Made by a program: the position numbers and the translations under genes. Below, piece after piece: positions 35,671-44,279 of a stretch of 64,000 nucleotides of DNA. Source of the DNA: Pedobacter sp. PACM 27299 (GTDB taxonomy: Bacteria > Bacteroidota > Bacteroidia > Sphingobacteriales > Sphingobacteriaceae); assembly GCF_001412655.1 (NCBI RefSeq), contig NZ_CP012996.1, positions 1,674,001-1,738,000 of the forward strand, read 5' to 3'. The stretch's first letter is position 1, and each line of letters opens with the position of its first letter. The notes under the pieces are model-generated. The model was given only the letters and a program-made list of their open reading frames with translations, ran no database searches and had not been told where the DNA came from.

Positions 35671-38130
35671 ATGAGAAGCCTAACTTTAGTCCTTTTTTGC
35701 ACGATCCTGTTTAATAATGTATTCGCACAGCAAAGTCAGCGTTTAACCCAAAACTGGGAATTTCTGAAAGGAGATCTTGGTGGTATTTATGAAGCCATCA
35801 GGCCGGTGAAAGCCGGAAATCCTGAAAGTGTCCCGGTATGGGAGCCAGTCCTTCTTCCGCATTGTTTCAATGCGAAGGATGCCGTTACTCCCGATCTAAA
35901 CTATTACCAGGGGCCGGGTTGGTACCGGACGCAGCTGACGATCAGCAATCCTTATAAAAATGGGCGCACACTCCTTCATTTTGAAGGGGCGGGGCAGAAG
36001 ACTAAAGTTTATATCTATGATGTTTTAGTAGCCGAGCATGTTGGCGGTTACGATGAATGGACGGCCGATATCACCGATGCGGTAGCGGCTTTCCGTAAAA
36101 ACCCTTTATTTGAAAAACAGTTTAAAGGAAAGATCCCGGTAGAAATCCGCTCGGACAACTCCCGGGATCTTGAAATGATCCCTTCGGATCTTTCAGATTT
36201 TAATGTATATGGCGGTTTGTACCGTTACCTGAACCTTGTTTATGTTCCTCAGGTATCCGCAGAAAAGGTTTTTGCTGAGGCAAGTGTGGATGCAAAAGGT
36301 AGTTTGGGCCAACTGAAGATCAGTTCCCGATTGCTAAATCCTGATGGAATAGATACGATATTAGTGAAATTCCAGGTTAAAGATCCTCAGGGGAAATTAG
36401 TGGTTTCTTTTAATAAACGATGGAAGGCATTTTATGGTAAAAAAGAGCTTTGGGAAACTTCGCTGAAGAAACCACAATTATGGTCTACGGAGCATCCAAA
36501 TCTGTATACTGTAGAAATGAGCATTACTGCGAATGGACTGACCTCAGTTCATTCCGAAAAAATAGGATTCAGAAACTTTGAGTTTGTTAAAAAAGGGCCT
36601 TTTATGCTGAATGGCAAAAGGCTTTTATTAAGAGGTACGCACCGTCATGAAGACCATGCGGGTGTTGCCGCGGCCATGACAGAAGATCAGATCCGTGAGG
36701 AAATGGTGCTGATGAAAAGCATGGGCGTTAATTTTATCCGCCTCGGTCATTACCAGCAATCCAGAATTGTACTGGATTTATGTGACAGTTTAGGGATTCT
36801 AGTATGGGAAGAGATTCCTTGGTGTCGTGGCGGTTTAGGTGGCGAAAGCTATAAAAAACAGGCACGTACCATGCTCCGCAATATGGTGGAGCAGCATTAT
36901 AACCACCCTTCGATTATCATCTGGGGAATGGGGAATGAAAATGACTGGCCGGGAGATTTCTCGGAGTTTGATCAGCATAAGATCAGGGAGTTCATGAAAG
37001 AACTGAACGACCTTTCACACGTACTGGATCCTTCCAGAAAAACAGCGATCAGAAGATGTGATTTCTGTAAAGACATTGTAGATGTTTACTCGCCTTCGAT
37101 CTGGGCAGGTTGGTATCGTGGGATTTACACAGAATATAAAGAAGTATCTAATCAGGAATTTGATAAAGTAGATAACTTCCTTCATGTGGAATGGGGAGGG
37201 GATAGCCATGCAGGTCGACATTCGGAAAGTCCGGATAATGCTTTGAGTTTGGTGACTAAAGGTAAGGGTGCCGATGAGCGTGCAGGTGATGCCTCGTTAT
37301 TTGGCGGCAGTGCCCGTGTTTCTAAAGATGGCGACTGGAGCGAAAGTTATATTGTAAACCTGATCGACTGGCATTTGAAAGAGCAGGAAACCATGCCTTG
37401 GCTGACTGGTACTGCCTACTGGCCATTTAAAGATTTTTCTACGCCTGTTCGTCCGGATAATCCCGTTCCTTATATGAACCAAAAGGGGGTAGTTGAGCGT
37501 GATTTCACTAAAAAAGAATCGTTTTATGTGTTCCAGTCGTACTGGACAACAGCGCCGATGATTCATATTTATGGCCATTCCTGGCCAGTAAGATGGGGTG
37601 ATGCTGCAGAAGAGAAAATGGTGAAAGTATATGCAAACCTGGATGAGGTGGAACTCTTCCTGAACGGTAAAAGCATAGGCAAGAGAAAAAGAAATAGCCA
37701 GGACTTTCCTGCTGCTGGGTTGAGGTGGATGGTCACCTTTAAGGAAGGCCAGAATACGATAAAGGCGGTTGGTAAGAAAGATGGAAAGGTGTTTACAGAT
37801 GAAATCACACAAGAATATCAAACGGCAAAATGGGATAAGCCCGTAAAAATGATACTGGAAAAGGTCTCTGAAAAGGATGGGGTAGCGACGATTCGGGTTA
37901 AAGTGTTAGACAAGAACAATATCTTGTGTTTGGATGCGCAAAACTATGTCAGCTTTGGCATCACCGGCGACGGTACTTTGATCGATGATTTGGGGACTGC
38001 CCGCGGCTCCAGAAAAGTACAGCTTGGAAACGGCCGTGCAGCGATCAGCATCAAAATGAATAAAGGAAAGAGTGTAGCGAGCGTAAAGGCTGATGGATTG
38101 CCTTCCGCATTTGTGGAAATAAACGAATAG
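35671..38130 (+). CDS. GH2 family glycosidase (beta-galactosidase-like)
   Basis: This secreted protein of 819 residues has the signal MRSLTLVLFCTILFNNVFAQ. The GH2 order is intact: a jelly-roll sugar-binding domain (VLLPHCFNAKD, GPGWYRTQL, HFEGAGQKTKVYIYDVLVAEHVGGYDEW), an Ig-like domain, then the TIM barrel with NGKRLLLRGTHRHEDHAG and GVNFIRLGHYQQS. The probable acid/base is E423 in WGMGNENDWPG and the nucleophile E507 in LHVEWGGDS. Two Ig-like domains follow. GH2 enzymes retain configuration and cleave beta-linked galactose, glucuronate or mannose; which one applies here is not decided by the motifs. It is the first enzyme gene behind SusC, SusD and the lipoprotein and is probably periplasmic. 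Confidence 0.9.
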   Translation: MRSLTLVLFCTILFNNVFAQQSQRLTQNWEFLKGDLGGIYEAIRPVKAGNPESVPVWEPVLLPHCFNAKDAVTPDLNYYQGPGWYRTQLTISNPYKNGRTLLHFEGAGQKTKVYIYDVLVAEHVGGYDEWTADITDAVAAFRKNPLFEKQFKGKIPVEIRSDNSRDLEMIPSDLSDFNVYGGLYRYLNLVYVPQVSAEKVFAEASVDAKGSLGQLKISSRLLNPDGIDTILVKFQVKDPQGKLVVSFNKRWKAFYGKKELWETSLKKPQLWSTEHPNLYTVEMSITANGLTSVHSEKIGFRNFEFVKKGPFMLNGKRLLLRGTHRHEDHAGVAAAMTEDQIREEMVLMKSMGVNFIRLGHYQQSRIVLDLCDSLGILVWEEIPWCRGGLGGESYKKQARTMLRNMVEQHYNHPSIIIWGMGNENDWPGDFSEFDQHKIREFMKELNDLSHVLDPSRKTAIRRCDFCKDIVDVYSPSIWAGWYRGIYTEYKEVSNQEFDKVDNFLHVEWGGDSHAGRHSESPDNALSLVTKGKGADERAGDASLFGGSARVSKDGDWSESYIVNLIDWHLKEQETMPWLTGTAYWPFKDFSTPVRPDNPVPYMNQKGVVERDFTKKESFYVFQSYWTTAPMIHIYGHSWPVRWGDAAEEKMVKVYANLDEVELFLNGKSIGKRKRNSQDFPAAGLRWMVTFKEGQNTIKAVGKKDGKVFTDEITQEYQTAKWDKPVKMILEKVSEKDGVATIRVKVLDKNNILCLDAQNYVSFGITGDGTLIDDLGTARGSRKVQLGNGRAAISIKMNKGKSVASVKADGLPSAFVEINE

Positions 38131-38133
38131 AAC

Positions 38134-40713
38134 ATGAAGAAACTGTATGTATGCTTAGGAGCCCTGTCCATTTCGATAAATGCCATTGCACAGCAGCCTT
38201 TAAAATTATGGTATGACCACCCAGCTAAAGTTTGGGAGGAAGCCCTGCCACTCGGAAACGGGAAGACAGGTGCTATGGTGTATGGTCGTGTAAATCGGGA
38301 AAGAATCCCTTTAAATGATAATACATTGTGGTCTGGCTATCCGGATCCCGGAAATAATCCGGCAGGGCCGAAAGTATTGCCAGAGGTACGTAAAGCAATA
38401 GAAGAAGGTAAATATGAGGAAGCCACGCAACTATGGCGCAAAATGCAGGGGCCTTATTCCGCCAGGTATCTTCCTTTAGGAGATTTGTATCTGCAGTTTA
38501 ATCAAAAAGATAGTATTCCTACTCAATACAACAGAGCGCTGAGTCTGGACAATGCCATTGCTACCGTGAAATATTCATTGAATGGTGTGGACTATAAAAG
38601 AGAAGTTTTTACCAGTTTTCCTGGGAAGGTATTAATGATGCGTATTACGGCAAGTAAGCCGGGCTCCATCAGTTTCAATACCGGCTTGATCAGTAAACTG
38701 CGTTTTAAGACTGCGGCGACAGGTGATCAGGAGTTGATCTTGAAAGGGAAGGCGCCAAAGTTTGTCGCAAACAGGGATTACGAGCCGAAGCAGGTGGAAT
38801 ACGATGAGAAAGAAGGGATGACTTTTGAGATCCGCATGAGGATCAAAAATGAGGAGGGAACCTTAAAAGCAGCTGGAGATCAATTGGTCGTTCAAAATGC
38901 AAATGCGGTGACAATTTATTTAACGGAAGCCACCAGTTTTAACGGTTTTGATCAATCTCCGGGACTTGCTGGTAAAGATCCTGCGATAGCCAGTCTGGCC
39001 GCTATGAATGGGGTTTTTGGACAAAGCTATGCCGTATTGAAAGCACAGCATATTAAAGATTATCAGCAGCTTTTTAACCGCGTGAAATTTGAACTGAAAG
39101 GCAATGCACTTGCTGAAAAGCTAAGTACAGACGAACGTCTAAAACAATATGCAAGTACTAAAAATGACCAGGGCCTGCAGGCTTTATATTACCAGTTTGG
39201 ACGTTATCTGATGATTGCCTGTTCCCGTCCAGGATCCCGTCCATCGAACCTTCAGGGGATTTGGAACGACCATGTGCAACCGCCATGGGGGAGTAATTAC
39301 ACCACCAATATCAATACGGAAATGAATTACTGGCTGGCAGAAAATGCCAACCTTTCGGAATGCCACCAGCCATTGTTCGACTTTATGAAGGAATTGGCAG
39401 TGAATGGGGCAAAAACCGCGAAAGTAAATTACAATATAGACAAAGGATGGGTAGCCCATCACAATTCTGACCTTTGGGCAAAAACATCTCCTCCGGGAGG
39501 TTACGACTGGGATCCTAAAGGGGCACCAAGATGGACGGCATGGCCGATGAGCGGCGCCTGGTTCAGTACACATTTGTTCGAACATTACCAGTTTACCGGC
39601 GACAAGGTGTTTTTAAGCAAAACTGCTTATCCTTTGATGAAGGGCGCTGCGGAGTTTATGCTGCAATGGCTGATCAAAGATGATCAGAGTGGTTACCTGG
39701 TGACCAGTCCATCTACTTCGCCAGAAAATACAGTTAAAATTCAAGGTAAAGAATACCAGCTTTCGAAAGCTTCAACTATGGATATGTCGATCCTCAGGGA
39801 GTTATTTACGGACATCATCCGTACTACTGAGGCCTTAAATATAGATGCGCCTTTCAGAAATGAATTGATCCATGCGCGTGAAAAGTTATATCCTTTCCAT
39901 ATCGGGCAATACGGTCAGGTGCAGGAATGGTTTCAGGATTGGGATGATCCAAAAGATCAGCACCGTCACATTTCTCATCTGTTCAGCCTGTTTCCTGGCA
40001 ACCAGATTTCTGTTTTTGAAACACCTGACTTGGCCGCTGCAGCAAAACAAAGTCTGGTCTTTAGAGGTGATGTGAGCACAGGATGGTCTATGGCCTGGAA
40101 AATCAACTGGTGGGCAAGACTGCAGGATGGCAATCATGCCTACAAAATACTCGAAGATGCTTTTACTTATATCGATCCGACACTTACTAAAGCACAGATG
40201 AGTGGAGGAGGAACCTATCCGAACCTTTTTGATGCACATCCTCCTTTCCAGATTGATGGAAATTTTGGGGCAACTGCAGGGATTACTGAAATGCTATTGC
40301 AGAGTCAGGATGGGATGATCAGTTTATTGCCGGCATTGCCGGATGCCTGGTCTTCCGGCAGTATTCAGGGGATCAAAGCCAGAGGGAATTTTGTGATTGG
40401 GATGAACTGGAAAGATGGAAAGTTAAGCGAGGCAACGATCAGGTCTGAAAATGGAGGAAATTGCCGGTTAAGGACTTTACAGCCGGTGAGAATTGTAGCG
40501 GTAGATGCTGCTGGTACTCCTTTAAGTGGTGCTAAGACCTTAAATGTGAGGCCTGCAACCGGAGAAAATACGAACCTATTAACGAAAAAACCTTACGTAC
40601 CTGCTCATAAGAATGTTTCAAAGGCAGTGTTGAAAAAATTAGCAATCACTGAGGGCTACGTTTTTGATTTTCAGACTGAAAAAAATAAGATTTACAAAGT
40701 ATACACCCTATAA
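38134..40713 (+). CDS. GH95 alpha-L-fucosidase (or alpha-L-galactosidase), second copy
   Basis: This 859-residue secreted enzyme has the signal MKKLYVCLGALSISINAIAQ. It shares the GH95 layout of the copy at 9811 but is clearly divergent. The N-terminal domain has [33 protein letters not shown]; the barrel has NINTEMNYWLAE (N392 and N394), SPSTSPENTV (E531), RHISHLFSLFPGNQ, STGWSMAWKINWWARLQDG and [17 protein letters not shown] (D708). The catalytic set seen in characterised alpha-1,2-L-fucosidases is therefore present. It starts 4 bp after the GH2 stop, firmly inside the operon. With the two GH29 genes further on, it points to a substrate with terminal alpha-L-fucose or L-galactose. Confidence 0.92.
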   Translation: MKKLYVCLGALSISINAIAQQPLKLWYDHPAKVWEEALPLGNGKTGAMVYGRVNRERIPLNDNTLWSGYPDPGNNPAGPKVLPEVRKAIEEGKYEEATQLWRKMQGPYSARYLPLGDLYLQFNQKDSIPTQYNRALSLDNAIATVKYSLNGVDYKREVFTSFPGKVLMMRITASKPGSISFNTGLISKLRFKTAATGDQELILKGKAPKFVANRDYEPKQVEYDEKEGMTFEIRMRIKNEEGTLKAAGDQLVVQNANAVTIYLTEATSFNGFDQSPGLAGKDPAIASLAAMNGVFGQSYAVLKAQHIKDYQQLFNRVKFELKGNALAEKLSTDERLKQYASTKNDQGLQALYYQFGRYLMIACSRPGSRPSNLQGIWNDHVQPPWGSNYTTNINTEMNYWLAENANLSECHQPLFDFMKELAVNGAKTAKVNYNIDKGWVAHHNSDLWAKTSPPGGYDWDPKGAPRWTAWPMSGAWFSTHLFEHYQFTGDKVFLSKTAYPLMKGAAEFMLQWLIKDDQSGYLVTSPSTSPENTVKIQGKEYQLSKASTMDMSILRELFTDIIRTTEALNIDAPFRNELIHAREKLYPFHIGQYGQVQEWFQDWDDPKDQHRHISHLFSLFPGNQISVFETPDLAAAAKQSLVFRGDVSTGWSMAWKINWWARLQDGNHAYKILEDAFTYIDPTLTKAQMSGGGTYPNLFDAHPPFQIDGNFGATAGITEMLLQSQDGMISLLPALPDAWSSGSIQGIKARGNFVIGMNWKDGKLSEATIRSENGGNCRLRTLQPVRIVAVDAAGTPLSGAKTLNVRPATGENTNLLTKKPYVPAHKNVSKAVLKKLAITEGYVFDFQTEKNKIYKVYTL

Positions 40714-40727
40714 AACAGTTAAAGATT

Positions 40728-42869
40728 ATGTTTAAAAGCATTTTGATTTGTACTGCATTTTTACTGAGTTGTCTTTGTTTAAATGCACAAACTATCGCCT
40801 GGGAATTGGTTGCTCCAGGTGTTTGGAAAGGGACGGTTGGCCGTCCTGAAAGTTATAATTTATTGACGGCTTCTGGCGTCAAACCTTATGCCGCCGGTTT
40901 GGCGCAAATGGGCTCAGCAGCATTCCCTATGGTGCAGCAGCAGGTAGTAGCCCAGTTAAAAGATGGTAAAACGTATTTAAGTTTCCCCCTGAAAAAGGAG
41001 GAGCAGCTGTTTGGTTTCGGTTTGAACTTTCAAACTGTTCATCAGCGAGGAAAGATTCTTGAGTTGCATGTGGATCATTTTGCTGGGAAAGATAATGGCC
41101 GGACGCATTCGCCAACCCCTTTTTATGTGTCTTCAGATGGTTATGGGGTTTTTGTAAATTCTGCCCGTTACCTGAAAGTTTATGCAGGAACCGGGGTTCG
41201 GAGAGACAGTGAAAATGCGCCTCCTGCCAAAGACCGGAATACCGATAAAAGCTGGGCTTCCCGCCCGTATTCCGATGCGGTAGAGTTTCTGGTGCCTGCA
41301 GAAGGTGTGGAGTTTTATGTATTTGCAGGCCCGACACCATTAAAAGCAGTGAGCCGGTACAATTTATTTAATGGCGGCGGTCCTTTACCTCCGCGCTGGG
41401 GATTGGGCTTTACACAGCGTGTGAAAACACTTTTTACCGCTGAAGAGGTAGAAAAGGAAGCCGATACTTTTGCCGAAAAAGGCTTCCCTTTAGATTTTAT
41501 TGGCTTAGAGCCAGGCTGGCAAAGTAAATCTTATCCTTGTTCATTTGAATGGGATAAGGGCAGATTTCCTAATCCTGCTGGATTTGTGGGCGATATGCTC
41601 AAAAAAGGAATCAGATTGAATTTATGGACCAATCCTTACGTTTCACCGGAATCTCCGATTTATAAAGCAATCAAGCCTTTTACTGCAGACCATACCGTTT
41701 GGTTAGGTGCAATACCTGACCTGACGATGCCAGAGGCACAGCAACTGTTGTTTGGTCAGTTGAAAAAGGATCAGGTGGCTATTGGTGTCAGCGGTTATAA
41801 ATTTGATGAAGTGGATGGTTACGACCATTATTTATGGCCGGATGTGACCACATTTCCCTCTGGGAAATCTGCAGAGCAAATGCGCCAGACTTATGGTTTG
41901 CTGACTCAGCGTTACAGCACCGACCTTTTCCGTGAGCGCAATCAGCGTACTTATGGCCTGGTTCGTGGTTCCAACGGTGGCGGAACTTCTTTTCCTTATG
42001 TGATTTATAATGATTATTACAACCATGAAGACTTTATCACCGCTTTAATCAATAGCAGTTTTGCCGGGGTGTTGTGGACGCCAGAAGTAAGGGCTTCTAA
42101 AACTGCTGAAGAATGGCTGCGTAGAATGCAGTCTGTCGTGTTCTCGCCAATGGCGATGATCAATGCCTGGTCTAGCGGTACAAAACCATGGTCTTACCCG
42201 GAAGTAGAAAAACAGGTAAAAGACATGGCAATTTTACGCATGCAAATGATGCCTTACTGGTATAGTGAGTTTGCGAAATATCATTTTCAAGGGATTCCCC
42301 CTTTCCGTGCAATGAACCTGGAACCTGGTTTTAACTCCAGAATTGATAAAGAAGTGAGAAATACGGATTTGGAAGAAAACCCTTATGTAGATGCGGTAGC
42401 TAAAGAAGTAAAAGATCAATACATGGCAGGGGAGTACTTATTGGTGGCTCCAATGTTTGCCGGAAAAACAACACGTACTGTGATCCTTCCGCGTGGAAAG
42501 TGGTTTGATTTCTATACTGGGGATTTCGTGGGTGATGGTACGGTCATTACCGTTACACCAGGATTAGACCGCATTCCCGTATATGTGAAAGATGGTGGGA
42601 TTATTCCAATGGGCCCCGGTTTGATGCATGCCCCGAAACCTATGGATAAGATTAATCTGGAGATCAGGTATTATGGTTCGAAACCAGGTACGTATCAGTT
42701 GTACGATGATGATGGGGAGAGTTTTGATTATGAAAAAGGTGCTTATAGCTTCCGTGAGATTAAAATGGAACGTGGAAAAGATGGGAAATTGAAAAGTTCT
42801 ATCAGCAGCGCTGTGAAAGGGAAACCGAATACACTGAATAAGATCAGTTTTAAAGCAATGACAAAGTAA
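40728..42869 (+). CDS. GH31 family alpha-glycosidase
   Basis: This 713-residue secreted enzyme has the signal MFKSILICTAFLLSCLCLNAQ. The N-terminal beta-sandwich contains FGFGLNFQTVHQRGKILELH and TPFYVSSDGYGVFVNSARYLKVYAG, and the (beta/alpha)8 barrel starts at PPRWGLGFTQRVKTLFTAEEVEKEAD. The catalytic nucleophile is probably D360 in GYKFDEVDGYD. The later RGSNGGGTSFPYVIYND and FAGVLWTPEVR segments are unlike the canonical RS...G.QR.P..W.GD of alpha-glucosidases, so this belongs to a divergent GH31 branch and the acid/base residue is uncertain. C-terminal beta domains include YVKDGGIIPMGPG and YQLYDDDGESFDYEKG, both usual in GH31. It should remove an alpha-linked hexose or pentose, such as alpha-galactose, alpha-glucose or alpha-xylose. 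It lies 14 bp behind the GH95 gene. Confidence 0.85.
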   Translation: MFKSILICTAFLLSCLCLNAQTIAWELVAPGVWKGTVGRPESYNLLTASGVKPYAAGLAQMGSAAFPMVQQQVVAQLKDGKTYLSFPLKKEEQLFGFGLNFQTVHQRGKILELHVDHFAGKDNGRTHSPTPFYVSSDGYGVFVNSARYLKVYAGTGVRRDSENAPPAKDRNTDKSWASRPYSDAVEFLVPAEGVEFYVFAGPTPLKAVSRYNLFNGGGPLPPRWGLGFTQRVKTLFTAEEVEKEADTFAEKGFPLDFIGLEPGWQSKSYPCSFEWDKGRFPNPAGFVGDMLKKGIRLNLWTNPYVSPESPIYKAIKPFTADHTVWLGAIPDLTMPEAQQLLFGQLKKDQVAIGVSGYKFDEVDGYDHYLWPDVTTFPSGKSAEQMRQTYGLLTQRYSTDLFRERNQRTYGLVRGSNGGGTSFPYVIYNDYYNHEDFITALINSSFAGVLWTPEVRASKTAEEWLRRMQSVVFSPMAMINAWSSGTKPWSYPEVEKQVKDMAILRMQMMPYWYSEFAKYHFQGIPPFRAMNLEPGFNSRIDKEVRNTDLEENPYVDAVAKEVKDQYMAGEYLLVAPMFAGKTTRTVILPRGKWFDFYTGDFVGDGTVITVTPGLDRIPVYVKDGGIIPMGPGLMHAPKPMDKINLEIRYYGSKPGTYQLYDDDGESFDYEKGAYSFREIKMERGKDGKLKSSISSAVKGKPNTLNKISFKAMTK

Positions 42870-42879
42870 AACACTGAAT

Positions 42880-44145
42880 ATGAATAAAGGAATCCTGAGG
42901 GTTTGTATGGGAGTTTTTCTACTGGTTGGCCTGCAAAGGCCAGCCATTGGAAAGGCATTGAATGAGGACGAAGCGAGGCCACAGGCTGATGAAGCGAAGC
43001 TGAAAGCTGACAATAGCAGGTTACAGCCTGAGGAAATGATAGTACGTACAGACGAAATCAGGAAGCAGGTAGAACTGACTTTAAAAAAGCAGGTGTTGGC
43101 TAAGGCAAAATGGGCGATGCAGCAAAAACCAGTCACTGTAACGGCAGCAAGGTCCACAAGAAGTGCTGGCGGTACACATGATTTCTTTTCCGAAGGAGAT
43201 TACTGGTGGCCGGATCCTCAAAATCCGGATGGTCCTTATATACAAAGAGATGGGATGACTAATCCTGAAAACTTTGTGGCGCATCGTTTAGCGATGATCC
43301 GCTTTAGTGAAATTATCGGCGCATTGGCTTCGGCTTATCGCCTCACAGGAGAAGAAAAATATGCTAAACAGGCGATGCTGCATTTGAAAGCCTGGTTTAT
43401 CAATGAAGGTACGCTCATGAATCCTCACCTGAAATTCGCGCAGGCGATAAAAGGTCGATTTACTGGTCGTGGGATCGGCATTATCGACACCATTCAGTTG
43501 ATGGAAGTTGCGCAGGGGGTAATGGTCATGTCTGCTGATTTGGATAAAACGCTACTGCAAGGGGTAAAGGGCTGGTTTTCTGAGTATCTGGAATGGCTGA
43601 TGACGCATCCTTATGGTAAAGATGAGATGAAAGCAGAGAATAACCATGGTACTTGTTTTACGATGCAGGTGGCTTCTTTTGCTAAACTTACTGGAAATGG
43701 GGAGCTGATGAAGTTTTGCAGCGATCGCTATAAAACTGTGCTGCTTCCTAATCAGATGGCTGCAGACGGCAGTTTTCCAAGAGAATTGTCGCGCACAAAA
43801 CCTTACGGTTATTCGGTTTTTAACCTGGATGCCATGACTACACTTTGCCAGATTCTTTCAACGCCTCAGGATAACCTCTGGACTTTTGAAACCGCAGATG
43901 GCAGGTCTATCAAAAAAGGAGTAGCGTATTTCTATCCTTTTGTAAAAGATAAAAGTAAGTGGCCTTTAAAACCGGATGTCATGTATTGGGAATACTGGCC
44001 GGTAGCCCAGCCTTTCCTAATATTTGCGGCAGATGCTTTTCAGCAGGAAGAATGGCTGAAAACCTGGCAGCAGCTGGATCATCAACCAAAAGTGGAAGAG
44101 GTGATTCGCAATCTGCCAGTTAGAAATCCGCTGATCTGGCTGTAA
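42880..44145 (+). CDS. Alginate-lyase-fold polysaccharide lyase (PL38-like)
   Basis: This 421-residue protein has a signal-like start (MNKGILRVCMGVFLLVGLQRPAIG), then an unusual charged stretch of about 50 residues. The (alpha/alpha) toroid typical of the Alginate_lyase Pfam family follows: FFSEGDYWWPDPQNPDGPYIQRDGMTNPENF, AYRLTGEEKYAKQAMLHLKAWF and AENNHGTCFTMQVASF (N254, N255, H256), then PRELSRTKPYGYSVFNLDAM with the Arg/Tyr region used by these lyases. PL38 enzymes of this fold act on glucuronan- or alginate-type chains. I regard PL38 as plausible but unproven. In the operon it would cut between uronate residues by beta-elimination, producing the unsaturated ends that the GH88 encoded at 46226 removes. 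Confidence 0.75.
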   Translation: MNKGILRVCMGVFLLVGLQRPAIGKALNEDEARPQADEAKLKADNSRLQPEEMIVRTDEIRKQVELTLKKQVLAKAKWAMQQKPVTVTAARSTRSAGGTHDFFSEGDYWWPDPQNPDGPYIQRDGMTNPENFVAHRLAMIRFSEIIGALASAYRLTGEEKYAKQAMLHLKAWFINEGTLMNPHLKFAQAIKGRFTGRGIGIIDTIQLMEVAQGVMVMSADLDKTLLQGVKGWFSEYLEWLMTHPYGKDEMKAENNHGTCFTMQVASFAKLTGNGELMKFCSDRYKTVLLPNQMAADGSFPRELSRTKPYGYSVFNLDAMTTLCQILSTPQDNLWTFETADGRSIKKGVAYFYPFVKDKSKWPLKPDVMYWEYWPVAQPFLIFAADAFQQEEWLKTWQQLDHQPKVEEVIRNLPVRNPLIWL

Positions 44146-44279
44146 TGTGTATCAGAAATTAACAGGGCCTGCGACTTTATTGCAAGGGAGCAGCAGGAAG
44201 TTTTAGCGCTGATTTTAATGACTAAGAGGTGGGTTTAATGATAAAGAGGTGTTTTTACTGATAAATGAAATGATGTTAA

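Noticed and set aside
42564..43157. 197-codon minus-strand open frame across the GH31/lyase junction
   Set aside because: It is antisense to two clear genes, with a low-complexity hydrophobic translation.
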